The notes under the pieces: model-generated
Databases searched by the model: none
What the model was told of the DNA's origin: nothing
The model's input: the letters and a program-made list of their open reading frames with translations, nothing else
Part shown: one piece after another, positions 39,147-46,009 of the stretch
Layout of the letters: every line of letters begins with the position of its first letter
Numbering within the stretch: position 1 is the first letter of the stretch
Position numbers and translations under genes: made by a program
Origin: Acidimicrobiaceae bacterium
GTDB taxonomy: Bacteria > Actinomycetota > Acidimicrobiia > Acidimicrobiales > RAAP-2
DNA length: 46,009 bases
Reading direction: 5' to 3'
Assembly: GCA_003153575.1 (NCBI GenBank)
Contig: PLZW01000020.1
Span: forward strand, 39,722 to 85,730

Positions 39147-39263
39147 ATGAATCTCGCAACCGACATTTGGATCGGACCGCAAGTCCTCACCTTGGCGATC
39201 CCGTTGGGCACGCTCTTCGTGGTCCTACTCTGGGGCTTCTTCCAGCGCCGCTCCTCCCAGTGA
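39147..39263 (+). CDS. 38-aa single-pass membrane peptide of the oxidase locus
   Basis: Short open frame coding a near-pure membrane helix (VLTLAIPLGTLFVVLLWGFF) with an N-terminal polar segment (MNLATDIW) and a basic C-terminus (QRRSSQ). This is the layout of small accessory subunits of respiratory oxidases. It lies 88 nt after ctaE, and its stop overlaps the next start (GTGA), which supports translation. It may be a fourth, small oxidase subunit; no family recognised. Confidence 0.62.
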   Translation: MNLATDIWIGPQVLTLAIPLGTLFVVLLWGFFQRRSSQ

Positions 39264-40111
39264 CCGATCGGGCCGCCGACGTGCGGCCCCACGGTGGCAT
39301 GCGGTCGAGCGGTGCAGTGGCCGCGATCCGGCTCACCCTCTGTCTCCTGGCCCTCACCCTGCTCATCCTGAGTGTGGTGCCGCCACTCGCCTCCTACGCC
39401 CGACGCTTCGAGTTCGTCGAAGCCCTGCAGTTCTGCCTCCTGGGCATCGTCGTCCCCGTCTGTGTGGCCTGCGGCGCCCCCTGGCGCCACCTGGGCCTGG
39501 CGGCCGCCGAGCCTCCCGGAATCACCGAGGACGGAGATGTGGTGGCCCCGGCCGGCCTGCGCCCCATCGACCGGCTGGCCCTCGGGCGCCGACACCACAC
39601 CGAGCCCTGGCGGGCCGTGGTGGTGGCCGGCGCCTACCTGGGCGTGGTGGTGCTGTGGCGGATTCCGCTGACCGTGGACGCACTGGCCCGCCACGGGTGG
39701 CTCGCCCTGGTCGAGGCCGCCACTCTGGTGCCAGCCGCCGTGGCGGTGTGGCTGGAGCTTGTCGAGTCGCCCCCGGTGTCGCCCCGCCTGACCCGGCCGC
39801 ACCGGGTGGGGATGGCCGCCGTGGTGATGTGGGTCATCTGGGTGCTCGCCTACCTGGTCGGCATGGCCCACGGTGCCTGGTACGACGGCTTCGACCACAC
39901 CGTGGCCACCGGCATGAGCGTCTCGGCCGACCAGCAGCTGACCACCGGGATTATCTGGATGGTGTCCGGGCTGGCCTTCGTGCCGGTGGTGTTCTGGAAC
40001 TTGATCTACTGGCTCCAGTCCGAAGAGGACCCCGACGACGAACTGAACCGCCTGTTCCGCGAGGAGCGCGCCCGGGGCCGGACGGTCGACCACGGGGCTG
40101 GGCCGGCCTGA
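39260..40111 (+). CDS. CtaG-family membrane protein lacking the conserved histidines
   Basis: The 283-aa polytopic protein is alignable with the CtaG protein at 33439: FVEALQFCLLGIVVPVCVACGAPW matches MVEHLLIAFYAPILIVVGAPW, and DQQLTTGIIWMVSGLAFVPVVFW matches [23 protein letters not shown]. The His residues of the partner at HMVEH, WHAP and MHGS are absent here (FVEAL, LWRIP, LVEAA), although HGAWYDGFDH keeps some. GTG 39260 overlaps the 38-aa gene stop. It may have lost copper handling and act as a scaffold, or bind another ligand. Confidence 0.78.
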   Translation: MTDRAADVRPHGGMRSSGAVAAIRLTLCLLALTLLILSVVPPLASYARRFEFVEALQFCLLGIVVPVCVACGAPWRHLGLAAAEPPGITEDGDVVAPAGLRPIDRLALGRRHHTEPWRAVVVAGAYLGVVVLWRIPLTVDALARHGWLALVEAATLVPAAVAVWLELVESPPVSPRLTRPHRVGMAAVVMWVIWVLAYLVGMAHGAWYDGFDHTVATGMSVSADQQLTTGIIWMVSGLAFVPVVFWNLIYWLQSEEDPDDELNRLFREERARGRTVDHGAGPA

Positions 40112-40146
40112 GCCGGTCGATTCCGTGTGACGGGGCCCTTCGGGGC

Positions 40147-40791
40147 TCAGTTCCCGCCGGGCAGGGCCGGGAGGTTGGGCGGTGCCAGACGGGTGTGCAG
40201 GATGGCGTCCGCCTCCTGGACGTCGATGATGGCCTGGTTCCGGTCGGCGGCAAGCAGCTTCTCCTGTGCCGGGAGGTCGCGGGTCTTGGCCGGGTCGCCC
40301 GGGTGGAGATAGAGGAACTGGATGTCCTCCACGGCGGCGAGGGCATCGGAGGTCACCCACGTGGTGGCCACGCTCAGCATCCGGTCGACGAACTTGCCGG
40401 CCGCGGTGTCCTGGACCTGGATGTTGTTCGTCAGGTCGTAGACCGATGAGTTGGTGAACGAGCAGGTGGACTGGTCGTCGACCATCATCTTGGTGGCCGA
40501 CGCGCGGTCCGACGGGGTCAGAGTCCCCGCCAGCTGGTCCTGATGGATGAGGAAGGTCTCCTTGATGGCGTAGCCGCACGGGGCCAGGTCCTGGTTGATC
40601 TCCTTGAGAGACGCCGTCTGGCTGGCCACATCCTCGGCGTTGCTGATCGGCCGGGGCAGGTCGATCAGGATCGACGCCCCGACCACGACGACGATGGCCG
40701 TGACCACGAGCACCCAGGTCCGCTTGTACCAGATCGTCCGCCCGTCGGCCGGATCGGGCCCGGTGGCTGCTGGTGGGTCGGTGGAGGTCAT
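40147..40791 (-). CDS. Hypothetical membrane-anchored exported protein, coupled to SCO1
   Basis: 214 aa. One N-terminal helix (TWVLVVTAIVVVVGASILI) anchors an exported helical domain with two Cys (DLAPCGYAI, QSTCSFTN) that might form a disulfide. Its C-terminus is Pro/Leu-rich (PPNLPALPGG). No family recognised. ATG 40791 overlaps the stop of the SCO1 gene, so the pair is co-translated; a role in oxidase or copper handling is inferred from this context only. Confidence 0.72.
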   Translation of the reverse strand: MTSTDPPAATGPDPADGRTIWYKRTWVLVVTAIVVVVGASILIDLPRPISNAEDVASQTASLKEINQDLAPCGYAIKETFLIHQDQLAGTLTPSDRASATKMMVDDQSTCSFTNSSVYDLTNNIQVQDTAAGKFVDRMLSVATTWVTSDALAAVEDIQFLYLHPGDPAKTRDLPAQEKLLAADRNQAIIDVQEADAILHTRLAPPNLPALPGGN

Positions 40792-41693
40792 CGGCTCGGT
40801 GTCAGGCTATCGGCTGTCCGGGCGATCCCCTGGGCGAACCGGGTGACGTCGGCCGCCGGCAGCAGGTAGCCGCCCCGCTGGTTCTCGTTGGCGAACGGCA
40901 CCGCCTCCGACCGCAGGCGCCCCTGGGGGTCGACGAAGTAGAGGATGTCGTTGTGGGCCAGCTGGGTGGACGTCTGGCTCACGGTGACCTGCACGCCGTA
41001 GGCCGCCCAGATGGCGTCGAGTTGGCGGAGCGTCCCGGTCAGGAAGTGGACCGACGGATCGCTCGCCAGCCCGGTGATGGACAGTGCCTGGGGGTCGGCC
41101 GTGACCGACGTGTGGTTTGGATCGGTATTCACCACGACGAACTCGACGTCGGGTGCGGCCGGACCGAGCAGGTTCCCAGCCTGGCGCAGCTCGGCGCCCA
41201 GGACCGGGCAGATGTCGTTGCAGCCGGTGTTGAAGAACGTGACCACGACGACCTTGCCGGTCTGGTCCTGGAGGCTCCACTGACGGCCGGCCTGATCCTG
41301 GAGGACGAGGTCCGGGGCGGATGCCGTACCGAGCGACTTCAGCCCGATGAAGGCGTCGAGCGGCGCGCCGAGCTGGGGCGTGACCGGGGGTGTAGGGGTG
41401 GGCGGGGCGCCGATGGTCGGCAAGGTGGTGGTAGGTATCGAGGTGACCGCGCCGACGTTGCCGACGTAGTGCTCGGCGACCACGCCACCGAGGCCGATCA
41501 CCGCGAAGGCGGCGATCATGCCCACGATCACTTTCCGGGGCACCGGGGCCCGTCCGGCTCGGAGCGCGGCACTTCGGTCGACCGCCGGGCGGTGCCCGGC
41601 CAGCGCAGCGGCTCGCTCCGCCTCGGAGAGTGGGGCCTGGACTGAACCGCCCTCCGGCGGGGCGTCCGACGGTGTCCCGGGGGTGTCGGTCAT
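40788..41693 (-). CDS. SCO1/SenC-family copper chaperone
   Basis: 301 aa. The N-terminus is cytoplasmic and Ala/Arg-rich, followed by one helix (VIVGMIAAFAVIGLGGVVA) and a Thr/Pro linker. The thioredoxin-like SCO1 domain has VVVVTFFNTGCNDICPVLGAEL (C-x3-C copper ligands) and the distal His in QLAHNDILYFVDPQGRL. It is the second SCO1 domain in this locus, the first being fused to a membrane protein at 30247. ATG 41693 overlaps the stop of a small upstream frame. Product identity is firm; its target is expected to be CuA of subunit II. Confidence 0.92.
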   Translation of the reverse strand: MTDTPGTPSDAPPEGGSVQAPLSEAERAAALAGHRPAVDRSAALRAGRAPVPRKVIVGMIAAFAVIGLGGVVAEHYVGNVGAVTSIPTTTLPTIGAPPTPTPPVTPQLGAPLDAFIGLKSLGTASAPDLVLQDQAGRQWSLQDQTGKVVVVTFFNTGCNDICPVLGAELRQAGNLLGPAAPDVEFVVVNTDPNHTSVTADPQALSITGLASDPSVHFLTGTLRQLDAIWAAYGVQVTVSQTSTQLAHNDILYFVDPQGRLRSEAVPFANENQRGGYLLPAADVTRFAQGIARTADSLTPSR

Positions 41694-41875
41694 CGGGTGG
41701 CGCCGTCCGGCACGTCGAACCGGTGGGTCGGGGCGGCGAATCCGGGGACTACCCCGCCGGCCACGATGGCCATGGTCATCCACGCCCCGTCAACCGATCG
41801 GGACGGGCGGGCCGGTGTGGGGAAGATCTCCGTCATGGTGTTGTGGCTGCGGGCAGCCGGACGGCGACGGGCCAC
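41690..41875 (-). CDS. Small putative membrane peptide upstream of SCO1
   Basis: Open frame of 61 codons from GTG 41875, or 48 from ATG 41836. One hydrophobic segment (MTMAIVAGGVVPGFAA) is followed by a polar tail. Its stop overlaps the SCO1 start as ATGA, the gene-coupling pattern used throughout this locus, which is the main support. No ribosome binding site is clear; TAGTGT at 41914-41909 on the minus strand is a possible -10 box. It may be only a leader frame. Low confidence. Confidence 0.4.
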   Translation of the reverse strand: MARRRPAARSHNTMTEIFPTPARPSRSVDGAWMTMAIVAGGVVPGFAAPTHRFDVPDGATR

Positions 41876-42001
41876 GTCGACGATCGACGGGCCCTCCGCC
41901 TGACGACGACACTACCCCCGGGGTGGCGCGGGCTGGGAGTCGCCGACACTGCCGACCGGGTGATCGTCGGGAGCCGATGCCGCGGCTGGCGTCGACGGTC
42001 C

Positions 42002-42703
42002 TCAGGGCTCGAAGCGGTATCCCATGCCGGGCTCGGTGATGAAGTGGCGGGGGCGGGAGTGGTCGACCTCGAGCTTGCGCCGGATCCGGCCCATCAGGAC
42101 CCGGAGGTACTCGGTCTCCGTCCCGTACTGGGGACCCCACACCTCCTGGAGCAGCTGGCGTTGGGACACCAGCCGACCGGGGTTGCGCACCAGCACCTCG
42201 ACCAGATCCCACTCCTTCGGGGTCAGGTGGACCGCGGCGCCGTCCCGCACCACCCTGCGGACGTCGAGGTCGACGGTAAATCCCTCCGCCTCGATGTGGG
42301 GGTCCTGGTCCGCCCCTGGCGCCCGCCGGAGGGCGGCCCGGATCCGGGCCAGCAGTTCGTCCATGCCGAAGGGCTTGGTGACGTAGTCGTCCGCCCCCAG
42401 GTCGAGCGCCTCCACCTTGCTCATCGACTGGTGGCGTGCCGACAGCACGATGATCGGGACGTCGCTCCACCCGCGCACGCCGCGGATCACCTCGACACCG
42501 TCGATGCCCGGGAGCCCGAGGTCGACCAGGACGGCATCCGGGTGCCAGTGGGCTACACGGTCGAGGCCCTCCTCGCCGGATTGTGCCGCGGCCACTTCGT
42601 AGCCGCGGGCACCCAGGCTGATGGTGAGGGCGCGGAGCAACGACGGGTCGTCGTCGACGACCAGGACCCGCGCATCCGCCGGACCTTCGCCGGATTCGTT
42701 CAC
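42002..42703 (-). CDS. kdpE: Response regulator KdpE (OmpR type)
   Basis: The 233-aa two-component response regulator has a receiver domain with VVDDDPSL (acidic pocket), DAVLVDLGLPG (phospho-acceptor Asp) and VTKPFGMDEL (Lys). A winged-helix domain follows, with HLTPKEWDLVEVLVRNPGRLV and the recognition region TETEYLRVLMGRIRRKLE, ending GMGYRFEP. Its ATG overlaps the kdpD stop (ATGA). It would control potassium-ATPase genes, but only a kdpB fragment is visible here. Confidence 0.95.
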   Translation of the reverse strand: MNESGEGPADARVLVVDDDPSLLRALTISLGARGYEVAAAQSGEEGLDRVAHWHPDAVLVDLGLPGIDGVEVIRGVRGWSDVPIIVLSARHQSMSKVEALDLGADDYVTKPFGMDELLARIRAALRRAPGADQDPHIEAEGFTVDLDVRRVVRDGAAVHLTPKEWDLVEVLVRNPGRLVSQRQLLQEVWGPQYGTETEYLRVLMGRIRRKLEVDHSRPRHFITEPGMGYRFEP

Positions 42704-45354
42704 GGCGTCGCCTCGGCGTCACCGGTGGCGACCACGCCGGCGTCGACACCGATCCCGTCGGGCACGATCACGTCGTCGTCCAGATCGGCGTCGATGATGG
42801 TCGGCGTGGGCTCCTCCGGGGCCGGTAGCCGGACCACCAGGGTGCCGCCGCCGCCGGGGGTGTCCTCGAGGTCGAGTTCGCCGCCCACCGCCTCGACGAA
42901 TCCGCGGGACACGGCCAGGCCCAGTCCCACCCCGACCCGGTTGGACGTGTCACCCAGTCGATGGAACGGACGGAAGACCAGGTCGCGGTCGGCAGGTCGG
43001 ATGCCTGGGCCGTGGTCGATAACCCGGATGTCCACCCGACCGGCCACCGCTCCGGCCTCCACCCGGACCGACGTGCCGGCACCGTGCACGAGCGCGTTGT
43101 CGACCAGGTTGGCCACCACCCGCTCCAGGAGCACCGGGTCGGTTTCGAGCCCGGGCACCGAGGCGTCGACGGCCACCACCACGCCCTCGGCCCGCGGGCC
43201 GAGGCTGGCCAGCGCGGCAGCGACGAGTTCGGCCACATCGGTCGTCCGGGACAGGATTTCCATGGCCCCGGTCTCCAGGCGGCTCATGTCGAGCAGGTTC
43301 TCCACCAGGGCGTTCAGCCGGTCGGCCTCGTCGTCGATGGTGTGGAGCAGGATTGCCGTCTCGTCGGGCCCGAAGGACAGCTGCTCGGACAAGAGGCTCG
43401 ACGAGGCCGCCTTGATCGATGCCAGCGGTGTCCGGAGATCGTGGCTGACTGCGGCCAGCAGGGCCGAGCGCAGCTGGTTGGCCCGGGCCAGCGAGTCGGC
43501 CTCGGCCGCCCCGGCGTGCAGCCGGTCGCTCTCCAGAGCGGTGGCCAGCTGGGCGGCGAATGCGGCCAATATGTCGCGGTCCTCGGCCGTCAGTCCCGGG
43601 CCTTGGAGGGCCAAGACGTCGAGGTCGGTCAACGGGAGCATGAGCGACGCATCGTCCGGCGAGGTCAACGGGGCGGAGCCGGCGGAGGCCACGGTCGTCC
43701 ACCGCGGGGTCGAACCGGCCGGCTCGGAGTGGAGGATGGCGGCCGACTCGAGGCGGAAGGCGACCACGAGCTCGTCGAGCAGGGCGGGCATCGGGTTGCC
43801 TTCGGGGGAGACCAGCCGGCCGGCCACCCGGGCCAGCATGCGGGCGTCGGAACGGGCCTGGACGGCGGCCGCCGTCCGTCGGGCGGCCAGGTCGACCAGG
43901 ATGCTGACCACGCCGGCCGTAACCAGGAACATGGTCAGGGCCAGCACGTCCCGCGCGTCGGCGATGGTGAACGTGTGGATCGGAGGGGCGAAGTAGTAAT
44001 TCGACAACAAGAACCCGGCGGCCGCGGCCGGTATCGCCGGCCAGACCCCGCCGGTGGCGGCTACGGCGATCACCAGCACCAGGTAGGAGCTGAGGGCGGT
44101 CGACAGGTCGACATGACCTCGGCTCGAGGTGAGGACCACGGTCAGGAGGGGGAAGCCGATCACGGCGAGCAGAACCGCGGCCAGGCGGCGCCGGGCCGGG
44201 AGCGGTGACAGGAGGCGCTTGCGACGCCTGGCAGCAGGGGCCGGGCGGAGGCCGTCGCCACCGGGATGGTCCCCGTCCTCCACGGCGTCGGTGGCGATCA
44301 CGTGGACGTCGAGCGCGCCGCCCGCTGCCCGGATGACCGAGTTGATGACCGAACCTCGGACGTACTCGGCCAGGCGGCTCCGGTGGGTGGCTCCGAGTAC
44401 CAGCTGGGTGGCGTTCTCGGACCGGGCCACCTGGACCAGGGCGGGCGCCACGTCGGCGCCGACGACTTCGACGTAACGGCCACCGAGATCGTCGAGCAGG
44501 GCCCGGTTGCGGCTGACGTCCTCCATGCCGGTGCCGGACAGGCCGTCGTCGGTGCGCACGTGCACGCCGACCAGTTCCGCCTTGGAGCGCATGGCCATCC
44601 GGGCGGCCCGTCGGACGAGCACGGCGCTGCCCGGTGAGCCGGTGATGGAGACGACGACCCGCTCCTTGGTCTCCCATGGCCCGGCGATGTCGTGGCGCTC
44701 CCGGTAGTCGTTCAACTCTTCGTCCACCCGATCGGCCACCCACAGCAGGGCCAGCTCGCGCAACGCGGTGAGATTGCCCGTGCGGAAGTAGTTGCCGAGG
44801 GCGGCGTCGATCCGCTCCGGCGGGTACACGTTGCCGTGGGCCAGGCGCCGCCGCAGGGCCTCGGGGGCCATGTCCACCAACTCGATCTGGTCGGCGGCCC
44901 GCACGACCCTGTCGGGCACCGTCTCCTTCTGGGTGACGCCGGTGATCTGCTGGACCACGTCGTTGAGCGACTCGAGGTGTTGGAGGTTGACCGTGGAGAT
45001 GACGTTGATGCCGGCGTCGAGCAGGTCGGACACGTCCTCCCACCGCTTGGCGTGGCCGGCACCCGGGGTGTTGGTGTGAGCCAGTTCGTCCACCAGGACC
45101 AGTTCGGGTTTCCTGGCCAGGAGGCCCTCGACGTCCATCTCCTCTGCGGTTCGGCCCCGGTACTCGACGGTCCGGCGGGGGAAGATCTGAAGGTCGCGGA
45201 TCTGGGCGTCGGTCTGGGGCCGCCCGTGCTCCTCGACCCAGCCGACGACCACGTCGGTGCCCCGCTCCTTGCGACGCCAGCCCTCGTTGAGCATGGCGTA
45301 GGTCTTGCCGACCCCGGGGGCCGCACCGAGATAGAGACGTAGCTTCCCTCTCAT
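42700..45354 (-). CDS. kdpD: Sensor histidine kinase KdpD
   Basis: 884 aa, full length. The KdpD N-domain begins [21 protein letters not shown] (Walker A) with [11 protein letters not shown] (Walker B). A universal-stress-like domain follows ([22 protein letters not shown]). Four close membrane helices lie near residues 390-500. Then come a GAF-like region, the phospho-acceptor His in [15 protein letters not shown], and a HATPase domain with [10 protein letters not shown] and [15 protein letters not shown] 45354 is chosen over GTG 45357 because TAGGTC ends 6 nt before it. It senses K+ limitation or turgor and probably also c-di-AMP, which DisA makes; the c-di-AMP link is inferred from KdpD homologues. 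Confidence 0.95.
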   Translation of the reverse strand: MRGKLRLYLGAAPGVGKTYAMLNEGWRRKERGTDVVVGWVEEHGRPQTDAQIRDLQIFPRRTVEYRGRTAEEMDVEGLLARKPELVLVDELAHTNTPGAGHAKRWEDVSDLLDAGINVISTVNLQHLESLNDVVQQITGVTQKETVPDRVVRAADQIELVDMAPEALRRRLAHGNVYPPERIDAALGNYFRTGNLTALRELALLWVADRVDEELNDYRERHDIAGPWETKERVVVSITGSPGSAVLVRRAARMAMRSKAELVGVHVRTDDGLSGTGMEDVSRNRALLDDLGGRYVEVVGADVAPALVQVARSENATQLVLGATHRSRLAEYVRGSVINSVIRAAGGALDVHVIATDAVEDGDHPGGDGLRPAPAARRRKRLLSPLPARRRLAAVLLAVIGFPLLTVVLTSSRGHVDLSTALSSYLVLVIAVAATGGVWPAIPAAAAGFLLSNYYFAPPIHTFTIADARDVLALTMFLVTAGVVSILVDLAARRTAAAVQARSDARMLARVAGRLVSPEGNPMPALLDELVVAFRLESAAILHSEPAGSTPRWTTVASAGSAPLTSPDDASLMLPLTDLDVLALQGPGLTAEDRDILAAFAAQLATALESDRLHAGAAEADSLARANQLRSALLAAVSHDLRTPLASIKAASSSLLSEQLSFGPDETAILLHTIDDEADRLNALVENLLDMSRLETGAMEILSRTTDVAELVAAALASLGPRAEGVVVAVDASVPGLETDPVLLERVVANLVDNALVHGAGTSVRVEAGAVAGRVDIRVIDHGPGIRPADRDLVFRPFHRLGDTSNRVGVGLGLAVSRGFVEAVGGELDLEDTPGGGGTLVVRLPAPEEPTPTIIDADLDDDVIVPDGIGVDAGVVATGDAEATP

Positions 45355-45360
45355 CACGTC

Positions 45361-45366
45361 GACCTA
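45361..45366 (-). promoter_or_regulatory. Candidate -10 element of kdpDE (leaderless)
   Basis: TAGGTC on the minus strand ends 6 nt before ATG 45354; GTGACG is 17 bp upstream as a weak -35. The remaining spacer to about 45640 is about 55% G+C, lower than its surroundings, and shows no gene I can support. Confidence 0.4.
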
Positions 45367-45642
45367 CCGGATCCGCCGGGTCACGTCACGCAACGAGCAT
45401 CCTCCGTGGCTCGCGGCGACGAGGGTGAGATTCGAATTCAGCACGTTCGCTCCCAAGTTTCCGATTGGCTCCAGACTAGGCGGCGAGCTGTTGGCGATGA
45501 CAAACGGATGCAGATGGGGCGACGCTCCAGTGACGTGCTTTGGCAGGCGAAGGGTCGGCAGGTCATTGTCGGAGGCCGAGTTGGCTTGGTCGAGGCCCGA
45601 CGCCGCGACCATCAGCGCGTGGACCGAGCTTCTGCGTTGGGT

Positions 45643-46009
45643 GGCGAGCTGACGCTGGTGGTCACCGACGGGCGGGACATCATGGGTGTCACCGAACTGA
45701 AGGACGTCGTCAAGCAGGGCATCCGGGAGAAGTTCGACGAGATGCGCCAGATGGGCATCCGCACGGTCATGATCACCGGCGACAACCCTCTCACTGCTGC
45801 GGCAATCGCCCAGGAGGCAGGTGTCGACGACTTCCCCGCCGAGGCCACCCCCGAGGCCAAGATGGCCCTGATCAAGGCCGAGCAGGAGGGCGGCAAGCTG
45901 GTCGCCATGACCGGTGACGGGACGAACGACGCTCCCGCCCTGGCCCAGGCGGATGTCGGGGTGGCCATGAATACGGGAACAACCGCTGCCAAAGAGGCCG
46001 GCAACATGG
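45643..46009 (+). pseudogene. kdpB: 5'-truncated kdpB (potassium-transporting ATPase subunit B), continues past window
   Basis: The plus frame from about 45643 to the end reads as the P-domain part of Kdp[78 protein letters not shown]. Upstream the same frame stays open but is not KdpB-like; the DKTGT phosphorylation site, nucleotide domain and first helices (about 440 residues) are missing. The junction lies 286 nt from divergent kdpDE. Deletion, rearrangement or an assembly join are all possible. As it stands it cannot encode a working pump subunit. Confidence 0.8.

Noticed and set aside
45364..45612. An 82-codon minus-strand frame just upstream of kdpD
   Set aside because: No homology, unusual composition, no ribosome binding site; it covers the probable kdpD promoter.
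45425..45652. A 75-codon plus-strand frame before the kdpB fragment
   Set aside because: Not KdpB-like, not in the kdpB frame, and no recognised motif.

Overview
The window is a high-GC (about 70%) chromosomal segment of an actinobacterium, most probably an Acidimicrobiia-like lineage. The evidence is the core order clpC-radA-disA-carD-ispD-ispF-rlmB, ergothioneine genes (egtB, egtD), glucosyl-3-phosphoglycerate synthase, a CysO-like sulfur carrier, CtaG-type oxidase assembly proteins, many GTG starts and very tight 4-bp gene overlaps. The class-level assignment is inference. No insertion sequence, prophage or CRISPR array is visible.

Layout. 1-7.7 kb is housekeeping: the 3' part of clpC, then radA, disA (c-di-AMP), carD, ispD/ispF (MEP isoprenoid pathway) and rlmB. 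7.8-10.5 kb holds a 51-aa Cys/His mini-protein, egtD and egtB (minus strand) and tRNA-Thr(TGT). 10.6-13.5 kb holds a LytR_C-domain protein and convergent otsB/otsA (trehalose). 13.6-15.8 kb is a TetR-MFS efflux pair with two matching operators. 15.9-18.5 kb has gpgS and, after a SAM riboswitch, a threonine-synthase-like gene coupled to a CysO-like sulfur carrier. 18.6-28.4 kb is accessory: a Bax-inhibitor-like membrane protein, an ArsR/SRPBCC/TIGR03086 operon, a CYP125-like P450 with its TetR, an EthD protein, a methyltransferase divergent from a hexapeptide acyltransferase, a patatin phospholipase divergent from a PD-(D/E)XK-like protein, and a second gene that looks like a catalytically dead relative of it. 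28.7-41.9 kb holds an SDR dehydrogenase and a large aerobic oxidase locus (two SCO1 proteins, two CtaG-family proteins, a cupredoxin, CoxB/A/C, small membrane proteins). 42.0-46.0 kb holds kdpDE, followed by a 5'-truncated kdpB on the other strand.

Striking features. (1) A compact S-box riboswitch whose closing helix contains the ribosome binding site controls thrC-like-cysO; this suggests a sulfur-carrier-dependent route to homocysteine. (2) Many genes carry a TANNNT-like -10 box ending 6-7 nt before the start codon, which predicts leaderless mRNAs; this resolves several start sites. (3) otsB and ispD appear to begin at CTG codons overlapping the upstream stop as CTGA. (4) CoxA lacks the canonical residues of both proton channels, and CoxC carries a nearly perfect 60-bp in-frame tandem repeat. 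(5) TetR, ArsR and P450 promoters carry clear palindromic operators.
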